Assembly: GCA_002386465.1 (NCBI GenBank)
Contig: DGIT01000004.1
Span: forward strand, 30,116-51,356
From: Burkholderiales bacterium UBA4615
GTDB lineage: Bacteria; Pseudomonadota; Gammaproteobacteria; Burkholderiales; Burkholderiaceae_E
Length of the DNA stretch: 21,241 nt
Direction of reading: 5' to 3'
The notes below the pieces were generated by a model. That model saw nothing but the letters and a program-made list of their open reading frames with translations. It had not been told where the DNA came from and searched no databases. The position numbers were made by a program, and so were the translations under genes. Below are positions 1 to 8,638 of the stretch, in pieces. Position 1 is the first letter of the stretch; every line of letters starts with the position of its first letter.

Positions 1-3000
1 CCGCCGCTGTATTCATCGCGCGCCACCTTGCCGTGCACCACGAGCAATTCGTCTTCACGCAAGAGGCTGCGGCATTGATCGTACAACTCGTTGAACACGG
101 CGATTTCGACCGCCGCCGTGCCGTCATCCAGACCCAGACGCACCATCTTGCCGCGGCGTGTCATGGACGTCATCACCGTGGTCACGATGCCTGCAGTCAT
201 GACTGGCACCGCGCCATGTGCAGACTCAGCCAGGCGAGGCAACTCCGACAGTCGGGTGCGCACAAAGCGGCGCACTTCGGCCTCGTAGCCTTTGAACAGG
301 TGACCACTCAGGAAAAAGCCCAGTGCGGTTTTTTCCTCCTGCAGGCGCCTTCGGTCGTCCCAGGTCTGGGCCGGCAACCATTGGGCTTCAAAACCGCCGC
401 CTGCGGCATCGTCGCCAAAGAGGCTGGACTGCCCGGCGGCCGCAGCCTGCTGATCAGCCGACTCGATCGCCTGCCCGACATTGGCCAGCATCCGCGCGCG
501 GTCGGCATCCAGTGCATCAAAGGCGCCCGCACGCACGAGCGCCTCGATCGTGCGACGGTTCACCACCCGACGGTCGATCCGGGCGCAAAAATCGAACAGA
601 CAGGTGAAGGCGCCTGACTCACGCGCCCTCACGATTTCCTGTACGGCGGACTCGCCCGTGCCTTTCACGGCACCCAGACCGTATCGAATGGTGCGGGCAT
701 CAACCGGATCGAATCGGTAGCCCGACTGATTGATGTCCGGGCCCAGCACCTTGACGCTGTTGTCCTGCGCGTCCTTGACGAACAACTGCACCTTGTCAGT
801 GTCGTCCATGTCGGAGGACAGCGTGGCCGCCATGAACTCGGCTGGGTAGTGCGCCTTGAGCCAGGCGGTCTGAAAGGTAACCACCGCATAAGCCGCCGTA
901 TGCGACTTGTTGAAGCCGTACTCGGCGAACTTCTCCATCAGGTCAAAAAGCTGGGTGGCCAGGTTCGGGTCATGTCCCTTGTTCCGGGCACCGTCGGTGA
1001 AGATGGCCCGCTGCTGCGCCATTTCCTCAGCCTTTTTCTTGCCCATGGCACGACGCAGCAGGTCGGCACCACCCAGCGTGTAGCCGGCGATGATCTGCGC
1101 AATCTGCATCACCTGCTCCTGATACACGATCACGCCATAGGTGGGCTCCAGGCAATCACGCAAGTCAGGATGGAAGTAGTCGATCTTTTGCTGACCCTTC
1201 TTGCGCAGGATGAAGTCATCGACCATGCCCGAGCCCAAAGGCCCGGGACGGTAGAGCGCCAGCACCGCGATGATGTCCTCGAACCGGTCGGGGGCCAGCT
1301 TGCGCAGCAGCTTTTTCATGCCGTCGCCCTCGACCTGGAAGATTGCCGTGGTGTTGGCATCTTTCAGGATCTGATAGGCGCGAGGGTCATCGAAGGTGAG
1401 CGTTGACAGATCGAGCGCGCGCTGCGGATCGTTGCGATTGATGAAGTCGACCGCGAGCTGAATGATCGTCAGATTGCGCAGCCCCAGGAAGTCGAACTTC
1501 ACGAGGCCCACGGCTTCGACGTCGTCCTTGTCGTATTGGGCCACGACCGAGTCGGTACCCGGGGCGCGGTACAGCGGGCAGAAATCGGTGAGCTTGCCGG
1601 GCGCAATCAGTACGCCCCCTGCATGCATGCCCACGTTGCGCGTGAGGTCCTCGAGTGGCTCGGCCAATGCCAGGAGACCACGTACCTCTTCTTCCTTTTG
1701 CTCACGCTCACGCAACAGCGGCTCGGCTTCACGGGCCTTGGCCAGCGACAGCGGCTTGGCCTGCACGATCGGGATGAGCTTGGAGAGCTGGTCGCACAGC
1801 GTGTAAGGCAGATCAAGCACCCGGCCTGCATCGCGAATGACGGCCTTCGAGGCCATGGTGCCGAACGTGGCAATCTGCGAGACCGCCTGCGCGCCGTATT
1901 TGTCGCGCACGTACTCGATCACCCGCCAGCGGTTGTCCTGGCAGAAATCAATGTCGAAGTCGGGCATCGAGACCCGCTCCGGATTCAGGAAGCGCTCGAA
2001 GAGCAGCGCGTAGGGCAATGGGTCGAGATCGGTGATGCCCAGCGCAAAGGCAACGAGCGAGCCCGCACCTGATCCGCGCCCGGGCCCCACCGGCACCCCA
2101 TTGGCCTTGGCCCAGTTGATGAAGTCGGCCACGATCAGGAAGTAGCCCGGGAAACCCATGGCGATGATCGTGTCGCATTCAGTCTGCAGGCGCGCCTCAT
2201 AGCGCGGCCGCTCGGTGTCGCGCTCAGCCGGGTCGGGAAAGATCCGTAACAGTCGGGTCTCCAGACCCTCTGCGGCGAGCCTGCGCAGGTAAGCCTCGAT
2301 GCTCAGGCCATCGGGTGTGGGGAAATCCGGCAGACGCGACTTACCCAGTTCCATGGTGAGGTTGCAACACTGGGCAATGTGCACGGCGTTGGCGAGTGCC
2401 TGAGGCAGGTCGGCAAATCGCTCGGCCATCTCAGCCTGGGTCAGAAAATATTGCGACTCTGAAAACCGGCGCACGCGCCGCGGGTTGCCCAGGATTTCGC
2501 CTTCAGCGATGCACACCCGCGCCTCATGGGCACGAAAATCGGTGGCGGCGATGAATTGCACCGGGTGGGTGGCGACCAGCGGCAGTGTCAGGCGCTGCGC
2601 CAGATGCGCAGCCGCACGGACATGGGCTTCCACGTCGGGCGCGCCGGTTCGTTGAACCTCGAGGTAGTAAGCACCGGGCAGCACGGTCTGCCATTGCCGC
2701 GCGAGGGCCTCGGCGGTCTGCAGCTGGCCCGCGGCAAGCGCCACCCCCACATCACCGCGCTGTGCGCCGGACAATACGATCAGGCCGCAACCCTCGGTCG
2801 TATCCTGCACAAGCTCGCGAAACCACTCGCGCCGCACTTCAGCATGACCGCGTGGGGCATTTTCCAGCCATGCGCGCGAAAGCAACTCGCACAAGTTGCG
2901 GTAGCCGGTCCGATTGCGCACCAGCACCAGCATCTCAAAGGGACGATCACGCTCGGCATCGTTGCTGAGCCACAGGCTGGTGCCCAGAATGGGCTTGATG

Positions 3001-3182
3001 CCCCGCTCACGGGCGGCCCGATAGAACTTGATCCAGCCGAAGACATTGGCTGCGTCGGCAATGGCAAGCGCAGCCTGCCCGTCCTGCGCAGCCGCCGTGA
3101 CCAGATCGTCGATCCGCACGATCGAGTCGCTGATGGAGTACTCGGATCGGACTCTGAGATGGACGAATTGCGGCGCCGGCAT
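1..3182 (-). CDS. dnaE: DNA polymerase III subunit alpha (3' end cut by window edge)
   Basis: Catalytic subunit of the replicative DNA polymerase, acting in the cytoplasm at the fork. About 1060 residues are visible, against roughly 1160 in E. coli, so only the C-terminal tau-binding part lies outside. Reading from the ATG at 3182, the order is an N-terminal PHP domain (about 1-270), the palm with PDFDIDF (residues 407-413; D410 and D412 match catalytic D401 and D403 of E. coli), a third catalytic Asp at D564 in KFDFLGL, the fingers and YGFNKSH region, then helix-hairpin-helix and OB-fold regions reaching the window edge. In the PHP domain the usual HSDYS/HSEYS-type motif reads RSEYS (R12), replacing a conserved metal-ligand-type His. 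No Shine-Dalgarno is obvious, and a TAGAAT hexamer lies 6 nt before the ATG. Identification is certain from motif order and near-continuous similarity to E. coli DnaE. Confidence 0.97.
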   Translation of the reverse strand, partial: MPAPQFVHLRVRSEYSISDSIVRIDDLVTAAAQDGQAALAIADAANVFGWIKFYRAARERGIKPILGTSLWLSNDAERDRPFEMLVLVRNRTGYRNLCELLSRAWLENAPRGHAEVRREWFRELVQDTTEGCGLIVLSGAQRGDVGVALAAGQLQTAEALARQWQTVLPGAYYLEVQRTGAPDVEAHVRAAAHLAQRLTLPLVATHPVQFIAATDFRAHEARVCIAEGEILGNPRRVRRFSESQYFLTQAEMAERFADLPQALANAVHIAQCCNLTMELGKSRLPDFPTPDGLSIEAYLRRLAAEGLETRLLRIFPDPAERDTERPRYEARLQTECDTIIAMGFPGYFLIVADFINWAKANGVPVGPGRGSGAGSLVAFALGITDLDPLPYALLFERFLNPERVSMPDFDIDFCQDNRWRVIEYVRDKYGAQAVSQIATFGTMASKAVIRDAGRVLDLPYTLCDQLSKLIPIVQAKPLSLAKAREAEPLLREREQKEEEVRGLLALAEPLEDLTRNVGMHAGGVLIAPGKLTDFCPLYRAPGTDSVVAQYDKDDVEAVGLVKFDFLGLRNLTIIQLAVDFINRNDPQRALDLSTLTFDDPRAYQILKDANTTAIFQVEGDGMKKLLRKLAPDRFEDIIAVLALYRPGPLGSGMVDDFILRKKGQQKIDYFHPDLRDCLEPTYGVIVYQEQVMQIAQIIAGYTLGGADLLRRAMGKKKAEEMAQQRAIFTDGARNKGHDPNLATQLFDLMEKFAEYGFNKSHTAAYAVVTFQTAWLKAHYPAEFMAATLSSDMDDTDKVQLFVKDAQDNSVKVLGPDINQSGYRFDPVDARTIRYGLGAVKGTGESAVQEIVRARESGAFTCLFDFCARIDRRVVNRRTIEALVRAGAFDALDADRARMLANVGQAIESADQQAAAAGQSSLFGDDAAGGGFEAQWLPAQTWDDRRRLQEEKTALGFFLSGHLFKGYEAEVRRFVRTRLSELPRLAESAHGAVPVMTAGIVTTVMTSMTRRGKMVRLGLDDGTAAVEIAVFNELYDQCRSLLREDELLVVHGKVARDEYSG

Positions 3183-3188
3183 CGCGCG

Positions 3189-3194
3189 ATTCTA
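3189..3194 (-). promoter_or_regulatory. Possible -10 box of dnaE (TAGAAT)
   Basis: On the minus strand TAGAAT matches the sigma70 -10 consensus at five of six positions and ends 6 nt before the dnaE ATG. If used, transcription would start at or next to the ATG, giving a leaderless message; this fits the lack of a ribosome binding site. No good -35 is visible. A second candidate (TATAGC, 3219-3224) lies further upstream. Confidence 0.3.
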
Positions 3195-3220
3195 CAGCCG
3201 CGGGTGGAGGAACTCATCGC

Positions 3221-3226
3221 TATACT
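3221..3226 (+). promoter_or_regulatory. Possible -10 box of the permease gene (TATACT)
   Basis: TATACT matches the -10 consensus at five of six positions and lies 26 nt before the permease ATG. Its TATA core also forms part of TATAGC on the opposite strand (3219-3224), pointing toward dnaE. No convincing -35 is visible for either direction. Confidence 0.3.
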
Positions 3227-3252
3227 GCGTCGCCCGAACCCTTCATGACTGA

Positions 3253-4212
3253 ATGACCGACCGAGACGACGCAGGCCTGCCGATCGAACCGACAGCCCGG
3301 CTCCGCCCTGCAGCACGGCGCACGCATCTGCGGGCCCTTCTGACGATGCTCGGCTGCACGCTGCTGTGGAGCACAGCCGGGGTGGCGACCCGCTTTCTTG
3401 ATCGTGCGGCAGGCTTCGAAATCGCCTTCTGGCGCTCGCTCTTTTGTGCGGTCTTTGTCATCGTCACGATGATGGTGCTGCATCGGGGCCAATGGCTGTC
3501 CCGCACCCTGTCAGGCGGCTGGCTGGGATGGCTTTCGGGGCTGATGTGGGCGGTGATGTTCACCTGCTTCATGATCGCCCTCACGTTCACCAGTGTGGCC
3601 AATGTGCTGGTGGTCATGGCTGCGGCCCCGCTTCTTGCAGCGCTGCTTGGAATGCTGGTGCTGCGCGAAGCGGTTGCGCCGCGCACGTGGCTTGCGATCG
3701 GGGTCGCCGGCATCGGTCTGATCTGGATGGTGCGCGAAGGGCTGAGCGGCGACGGTCTGACCGGCATGGCCATCGCATTCGCCGTCCCGGTGGCGTCCGC
3801 TCTCAATCTGGTCCTGCTCAAGAAATCCGGGGCCCGCCTGGACCTGGTGCCCTCTGTGCTGCTTGGCGCACTCATCTGCATGGCGGTCACCTTGCCACTC
3901 GCCTGGCCGCTGTCGACCGGCACCCGGGATCTGCTGATTCTCGCGGCCTTGGGTTGCCTGCAACTCGCCCTGCCCTGCATGTTGATGGTGCGCGTAGCCC
4001 ATCATCTGGCCCCACACGAGATCGCTTTACTCGGACTGCTCGAAGTCGTGCTGGGCCCACTGTGGGCCTGGCTGGGGGCCGGGGAACGCCCGGGCGGCTC
4101 AACGATCCAGGGCGGCGCGCTGGTCCTGGGGGCCCTGGCTTTCAATGAGTGGCTGGCTCAGCGGGAGCGCCGGGCTAGCGCGCTCACTTCTCCACAAAAG
4201 CTCGCTCGATGA
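3253..4212 (+). CDS. EamA/DMT-superfamily permease
   Basis: Inner-membrane transporter or exporter of the drug/metabolite transporter superfamily; the substrate cannot be read from sequence. The 319-residue product has a charged cytoplasmic N-terminus of about 27 residues and then about ten hydrophobic segments. The first half carries the family-typical GCTLLWSTAG and FWRSLF stretches (around residues 33-63) and the second repeat starts near residue 170, as expected for two EamA repeats. The ATG at 3253 is the first usable start: an ATG 8 nt upstream runs into TGA after three codons. No clear ribosome binding site precedes it. It is divergent from dnaE and its last 29 bp overlap the end of the opposite-strand reductase gene. 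Confidence 0.88.
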   Translation: MTDRDDAGLPIEPTARLRPAARRTHLRALLTMLGCTLLWSTAGVATRFLDRAAGFEIAFWRSLFCAVFVIVTMMVLHRGQWLSRTLSGGWLGWLSGLMWAVMFTCFMIALTFTSVANVLVVMAAAPLLAALLGMLVLREAVAPRTWLAIGVAGIGLIWMVREGLSGDGLTGMAIAFAVPVASALNLVLLKKSGARLDLVPSVLLGALICMAVTLPLAWPLSTGTRDLLILAALGCLQLALPCMLMVRVAHHLAPHEIALLGLLEVVLGPLWAWLGAGERPGGSTIQGGALVLGALAFNEWLAQRERRASALTSPQKLAR

Positions 4213-4960
4213 CGTAATCGCCCGGCACACCGGACGAGGGTGAGATCACCAGACCGCGTACATCGAGCAAGGCGCGTGTATCAGCCAGCATGGCCGGGCT
4301 GCCGCAGATCATGCCGCGGTCGTGCTCACGCGAGAGATCCGGCAGTCCGATGCGCCGCGTCAACTCACCGGAGGCAATCAGATCGGTGATCCGACCCTGA
4401 TTGCGAAACGATTCCCGCGTGACCGTAGGGTAGTAAATCAGCTTATCTTTCACCAGCTCGCCCAGAAACTCGTCAGCGGGCAACCGGGTTTGCAGCAGAT
4501 CGGCATACGCCAGTTCGCTCACCAGACGCACCCCGTGCACGAGCACCACTTTTTCGTAGCGCTCGTAGGTCTCAGGGTCACGCACGATCGAGAGAAAGGG
4601 TGCGAGCCCCGTGCCGCTGCCAAAGAGATACAGATGACGGCCAGGCAGCAGATCGTCGATGACCAGCGTGCCGGTGGGCTTGCGCCCGATCAGCACCTTG
4701 TCGCCTGGCTTCAGATGCTGCAGCCGCGACGTGAGCGGTCCGTTGGGCACCTTGATGCTCAGGAATTCCAGATGCTCCTCATAGTTGGCGCTGGCCACGC
4801 TGTAGGCACGCACCAGAGGCTTGCCGTCGACCTCCAGGCCGATCATGACAAAGTGCCCATTGCGAAAACGCAGGGCAGGATCGCGGGTGGTCTTGAAACT
4901 GAAAAGCGTATCGTTCCAGTGATGGACGTCGAGAACGGTTTCTGAGTTGAACGCAGACAT
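4184..4960 (-). CDS. fpr: Ferredoxin--NADP(+) reductase (Fpr type)
   Basis: FAD flavoenzyme that exchanges electrons between NADPH and ferredoxin or flavodoxin, used in redox balance and iron-sulfur enzyme maintenance. At 258 residues it has the length of bacterial Fpr. The FAD-binding RAYSVAS motif is at 51-57, the nucleotide-binding GSGTGLAP at 114-121 and CGSP at 219-222. The C-terminus, VIERAFVEK, is the extended tail characteristic of the bacterial subclass. The ATG at 4960 gives the expected N-terminus. It lies 155 bp behind the pirin gene on the same strand, with a candidate promoter of its own in the gap. Its 3' end overlaps the permease gene by 29 bp. Confidence 0.94.
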   Translation of the reverse strand: MSAFNSETVLDVHHWNDTLFSFKTTRDPALRFRNGHFVMIGLEVDGKPLVRAYSVASANYEEHLEFLSIKVPNGPLTSRLQHLKPGDKVLIGRKPTGTLVIDDLLPGRHLYLFGSGTGLAPFLSIVRDPETYERYEKVVLVHGVRLVSELAYADLLQTRLPADEFLGELVKDKLIYYPTVTRESFRNQGRITDLIASGELTRRIGLPDLSREHDRGMICGSPAMLADTRALLDVRGLVISPSSGVPGDYVIERAFVEK

Positions 4961-4995
4961 GAAATCGAAAAACGGCGCTGAACGGGCAATCCGAC

Positions 4996-5024
4996 GTTGT
5001 ACCCGATCCGGATGAGGGCGTGAA
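4996..5024 (-). promoter_or_regulatory. Possible sigma70 promoter of fpr
   Basis: Minus-strand TTCACG (5024-5019) and TACAAC (5001-4996) are separated by exactly 17 bp; each matches the consensus at four of six positions. Predicted transcription start would be near 4990, about 30 nt before the fpr ATG. The rest of the 4961-5115 gap shows nothing recognisable. Confidence 0.35.
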
Positions 5025-5115
5025 GCACGGCAACGCGCTAAGTAAACGCCTCGCGGCTATGACACGTCGCGCTCATCCATGGGTGCGACCAGGGCAGCCT
5101 TGCAGGCCGAATGAC

Positions 5116-5814
5116 TCAGGGCAGATCGAACACCAGCACTTCGGCACCCTGGCCTTGCGCCACTATCACGCTGGCTTGCGCGGTGAGCTTCAGGGCATCG
5201 CCCGCTTCAAGCGCGTGTCCATTGACGCGCAAACGCCCCCGCGCAAGATGCACATAAGCCCTGCGACCCATAGCAATCGCCAGCTCAGCGGATTCCTCGC
5301 CCTCGAACAAGCCCGCGTAGACACGCGCCTGCTGATGGATGCGCACAGACCCGTCAGCCCCATCCGGTGAAGCGATCAGCCGAAGTCGTCCGCGTTTGTC
5401 TTCAGTCTCGAATCGTCGCTCTTCGTATCCGGGCTGCACGCCGGGCTGATCGGGCTCGATCCAGATCTGCAGAAAGTGTGTCGCGGCATCGGCCTGATGA
5501 TTGAACTCGGAATGCATCACCCCCGTCCCCGCACTCATGCGTTGCACATCGCCCGGGCGGATCACCGACCCATTGCCCAGGTTGTCCCGATGCGCCAGCG
5601 CCCCGTCCAGCACGTAGCTGATGATCTCCATGTCGCGATGCCCGTGCGTGCCGAAACCGGCGCCGGGTGCCACGCGATCTTCATTGATGACCCGCAGGGG
5701 TCCAAAGCCCATGTGGGCTGGATCGCGATATCCGGCAAATGAAAAGCTGTGCCATGAATCGAGCCAGCCATGGTCCGCATGCCCACGCTCGCCTGCAGGA
5801 CGCAGTGCAATCAT
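5116..5814 (-). CDS. Pirin family protein (YhhW-like)
   Basis: Bicupin metalloprotein of the pirin family. Some relatives (E. coli YhhW) have quercetin 2,3-dioxygenase activity in vitro, but the cellular role is generally unknown. The 232 residues match the YhhW length. The metal site is complete: H57 and H59 in GTHGHRDME, H101 and E103 in GVMHSEFN. The first cupin is preceded by the GWLDSWHSFSF signature (around 16-26). The ATG at 5814 has a good ribosome binding site (AAAGAGG, about 6 nt before). It lies upstream of fpr on the same strand with a 155 bp gap and is divergent from gluQRS; the intervening 189 bp (5815-6003) hold a weak TATGAT hexamer (5882-5887, plus) but no convincing promoter. 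Confidence 0.93.
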   Translation of the reverse strand: MIALRPAGERGHADHGWLDSWHSFSFAGYRDPAHMGFGPLRVINEDRVAPGAGFGTHGHRDMEIISYVLDGALAHRDNLGNGSVIRPGDVQRMSAGTGVMHSEFNHQADAATHFLQIWIEPDQPGVQPGYEERRFETEDKRGRLRLIASPDGADGSVRIHQQARVYAGLFEGEESAELAIAMGRRAYVHLARGRLRVNGHALEAGDALKLTAQASVIVAQGQGAEVLVFDLP

Positions 5815-6003
5815 TCAGTGCCTCTTTCAATTCGGTGAACACGGCGCGCAGCATACCGAATGGCGCACGCAGCGCATTCGCTATGATCCCGCGACGTCCA
5901 TCCACTGCACTCTATTTTTTTGCGCCAACGCCGCGCATGCTCAGTTCCTGATGGCCAAGCGCCCCAGATGCCCTGAGCGCGGCGCAACCATTCGCTGGTG
6001 GCC

Positions 6004-6945
6004 ATGAGCGATACATCGTCACATACGCCCTATGTGGGGCGATTTGCCCCGTCGCCCAGCGGGCCGCTGCACGCGGGTTCGGTGGCAACGGCCCTCGGCT
6101 CCTGGCTGGATGCGCGCGCCCATGGCGGGCGCTGGCTGGTCCGCATCGAGGACATCGACCCACCGCGAGAACAAGCCGGCGCGACGCAGTCCATTCTGAA
6201 CACCCTCGAGCGCCTGGGTCTGCATTGGGACGACACGCCGCTGTTGCAGTCGGCCCACCTTGAGCGCTTTGAGCACGCACTGCAATCACTGGAAGCAGGC
6301 GGTCAGGTCTACCCATGCGGCTGCACGCGCCGTGAAATTGCCGACTCGCAGTCATCCACGCAGTTATCCATTGACCCAGCCGATCAGCGTCATGCCGAGC
6401 GGCCGTATCCAGGCACTTGCCGTGCCGGGCTCGCGCCAGGACGCCATGCCCGCGCCTGGCGGTTGCGGGTGGCGCCCGCAGTGGTGCAGTTCGAAGATCG
6501 ATGCATGGGCCATCAGGCCCAGGAGGTCTCACGTGAAGTGGGCGACTTTGTGGTGCGCCGGGCCGATGGCCTGTGGGCCTATCAGCTGGCGGTGGTGATC
6601 GACGACGCGGCCCAGGGCGTGACCGATGTGGTGCGCGGTGCTGACCTGCTTGGCTCGACTGCGCGACAACTGCTGTTGGCACGCATGCTGGGGCTGTCTG
6701 AACCGCGCTATATGCATCTGCCCGTGGTGCTGGCACCCGACGGACAAAAACTGTCCAAACAGAACGGTGCATGCGCGGTGGACGGGCAGCCGGCGCTGCA
6801 AGTGCTGCAGCAGGCCATGACGCATCTGGGCGAGCATCTCGGGTTTGATGCCCCACCGGTTTCAGGCGCGCAGCCCTTGCAGAGCTGGCTGGCTCAGGCG
6901 ACCCAGACCTGGGCGAAACGCTTCGGAATTTTCAGGGTTTTCTGA
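6004..6945 (+). CDS. gluQ: Glutamyl-Q tRNA(Asp) synthetase
   Basis: Truncated paralogue of glutamyl-tRNA synthetase (also called gluQRS or yadB). It activates glutamate and attaches it to queuosine at the wobble position of tRNA(Asp). The 313 residues contain the class I catalytic domain only, without an anticodon-binding domain. Visible are the HIGH-like PSPSGPLHAGS (18-26), the RIEDIDPPR block (48-55), the zinc ligands C105, C107, Y135 and C139, and the KMSKS-like KLSKQ (249-253). A GTG at 5998 would add two residues; the ATG at 6004 is chosen because the protein starts there like its relatives, although no clear ribosome binding site favours either. The last 14 bp overlap the 3' end of rhlE on the other strand. 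Confidence 0.95.
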   Translation: MSDTSSHTPYVGRFAPSPSGPLHAGSVATALGSWLDARAHGGRWLVRIEDIDPPREQAGATQSILNTLERLGLHWDDTPLLQSAHLERFEHALQSLEAGGQVYPCGCTRREIADSQSSTQLSIDPADQRHAERPYPGTCRAGLAPGRHARAWRLRVAPAVVQFEDRCMGHQAQEVSREVGDFVVRRADGLWAYQLAVVIDDAAQGVTDVVRGADLLGSTARQLLLARMLGLSEPRYMHLPVVLAPDGQKLSKQNGACAVDGQPALQVLQQAMTHLGEHLGFDAPPVSGAQPLQSWLAQATQTWAKRFGIFRVF

Positions 6946-8506
6946 TCCCGCCCAGCAGCGCGGCCACCGGCCTTGATGGGCGACGCACCGCAGTGCGAAC
7001 GACGGGTTGGGCCGGACTGCCACCTGCGCCCACCGACTCCAGCGCCGGCTCATAGGGCTGCGTGAAGAAGGGGTCTTCGTACACACGCGGTGGCGGCGGC
7101 ACACTGGGGCGCACCCGCCTGGGGGACTCATCGTCCGCGGCGCGATACCGCGATCGGGGCCCACGCTCACCGCGGTCCGCATCGCGATCGGGGCGGCGAG
7201 CCTCTCGCGGTTCACGTCGCTCGTCGGAGGTCGTTGCATCGACCGCGAGGTCCTGGGCCGGCAGTTTGCGCTTGGTGAGCTTTTCTATGTCAGCCAGCAG
7301 GCGATCGTCATTGCTGCCGGTCATGAGCGACAGCGCAATGCCCGAGGCACCAGCACGCCCCGTACGGCCGATGCGGTGCACGTAGTCTTCGGGGGAATAG
7401 GGCAGGTCGTAATTGATGACGGCTGGCAACTCGGCAATGTCCAGCCCACGTGCCGCCACATCCGTAGCCACGAGGACTGACACACGGCCCTGCTTGAAAT
7501 CATCCAGCGTCTTCAGGCGCTCCTGCTGCGTCTTGTCACCGTGGATCGCAGCGGCCACCAGACCGTCACGCTCAAGCTGGCGCGCCAGCCTGCCGGCACC
7601 GATCTTGGTGTTGGAGAAGACGATGACCTGCGAAATGCCGTGGTCGCGTATGAGCTTGCCGACCGCGGCACGCTTGTGCTCCGGGGTGGCCACGCGATAG
7701 ACGGTTTGCGTGATGTTTTCAGCCAGCGCGTTACGACGGGCCACCTCGATCAACTGAGGCGACTTCAGGAAACTCTCGGCAAGCTTGCGGATTTCGCCCG
7801 AGAACGTCGCCGAGAACATCAGATTCTGGCGGTCTTTGCTGAGCAGATTGATGATGCGCTGAATGTCAGGCAAAAAGCCCATGTCCAGCATGCGATCGGC
7901 TTCATCAAGCACCAGGATCTGCACCTGGGACAGGTTCACGCTGCGCTGCTCAACATGGTCCAGCAGGCGACCGGGCGTGGCGATCAGCAGTTCGCAGCCC
8001 TGACGCAGTGCCAGCGTTTGCGGCTTCATGTCGACGCCGCCAAATACCACTGCGGTGCGCAACGGCGTGTGTCGGGCGTATTCGCGCACGTTCTGGTAGA
8101 TCTGGTCGGCCAGTTCGCGGGTGGGCGCCAGCATGAGGGCACGCACCGGGTGCCGCGCGGGCGAGGTGCTGGTGCTGGCCAGCGGTAACAGACGATGCAG
8201 GATCGGCAAAGCAAATCCAGCCGTCTTGCCTGTGCCGGTCTGGGCTGCGCCCATCACATCCTGGCCAGTCATCACCACAGGAATGGCCTGCGCTTGAATC
8301 GGGGTCGGTTCCCGGTACCCGAGCTCCGTGACTGCCTGAATAATGGACGGCGCCAGACCGAAGTCGGAAAATTGAACCACTGGTTCGGCGGGGGCCTCGA
8401 CCGCAATCGGGTCGCTGGCGGAAGGTGCGGGCCCTGCACTGATGGGCGGGGTGCCCTCAGGTGACAACGTGGAAACTGATGAATCGATAAGGGGTGAATC
8501 GCTCAT
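6932..8506 (-). CDS. rhlE: DEAD-box ATP-dependent RNA helicase, RhlE type
   Basis: RNA helicase involved in ribosome assembly and RNA turnover. The 524-residue protein carries the Q motif (Q71 in PTPIQ), AQTGTGKT (88-95), PTREL (128-132), TPGR (177-180), DEAD (201-204), SAT (232-234) and HRIGRTGR (377-384). An acidic, Pro/Ala-rich N-terminal extension of about 44 residues precedes the core. The C-terminal ~100 residues are Arg/Asp/Pro-rich and disordered-looking (RNA-binding tail). The ATG at 8506 starts MSDSPLID; an in-frame ATG at 8575 would add 23 Arg-rich residues unlike family members and is rejected. No strong ribosome binding site is seen. It lies 132 bp behind the DUF1854 gene, probably with its own promoter. 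Confidence 0.94.
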   Translation of the reverse strand: MSDSPLIDSSVSTLSPEGTPPISAGPAPSASDPIAVEAPAEPVVQFSDFGLAPSIIQAVTELGYREPTPIQAQAIPVVMTGQDVMGAAQTGTGKTAGFALPILHRLLPLASTSTSPARHPVRALMLAPTRELADQIYQNVREYARHTPLRTAVVFGGVDMKPQTLALRQGCELLIATPGRLLDHVEQRSVNLSQVQILVLDEADRMLDMGFLPDIQRIINLLSKDRQNLMFSATFSGEIRKLAESFLKSPQLIEVARRNALAENITQTVYRVATPEHKRAAVGKLIRDHGISQVIVFSNTKIGAGRLARQLERDGLVAAAIHGDKTQQERLKTLDDFKQGRVSVLVATDVAARGLDIAELPAVINYDLPYSPEDYVHRIGRTGRAGASGIALSLMTGSNDDRLLADIEKLTKRKLPAQDLAVDATTSDERREPREARRPDRDADRGERGPRSRYRAADDESPRRVRPSVPPPPRVYEDPFFTQPYEPALESVGAGGSPAQPVVRTAVRRPSRPVAALLGGIRKP

Positions 8507-8638
8507 GCGAGAGCGTGCTCCGTGCCGGACGCCTGCGCGATCCGAAAAGACTAAAACCGCCGATCTTACGCGCAATCCGGCGGCAACGCGCGCGATTTCA
8601 ACGGCCAGGGTCGATGCAGACCGGCCGAGGCAGCTTCC

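Noticed and set aside
5826..5839. TTCA-N6-TGAA dyad upstream of the pirin gene
   Set aside because: It overlaps the pirin ribosome binding region, does not match the FNR orientation (TTGA-N6-TCAA), and is too short to support an operator.
8507..8575. N-terminal extension of RhlE from an upstream in-frame ATG
   Set aside because: The 23 added residues are Arg-rich and unlike family members; the ATG at 8506 gives a normal start.
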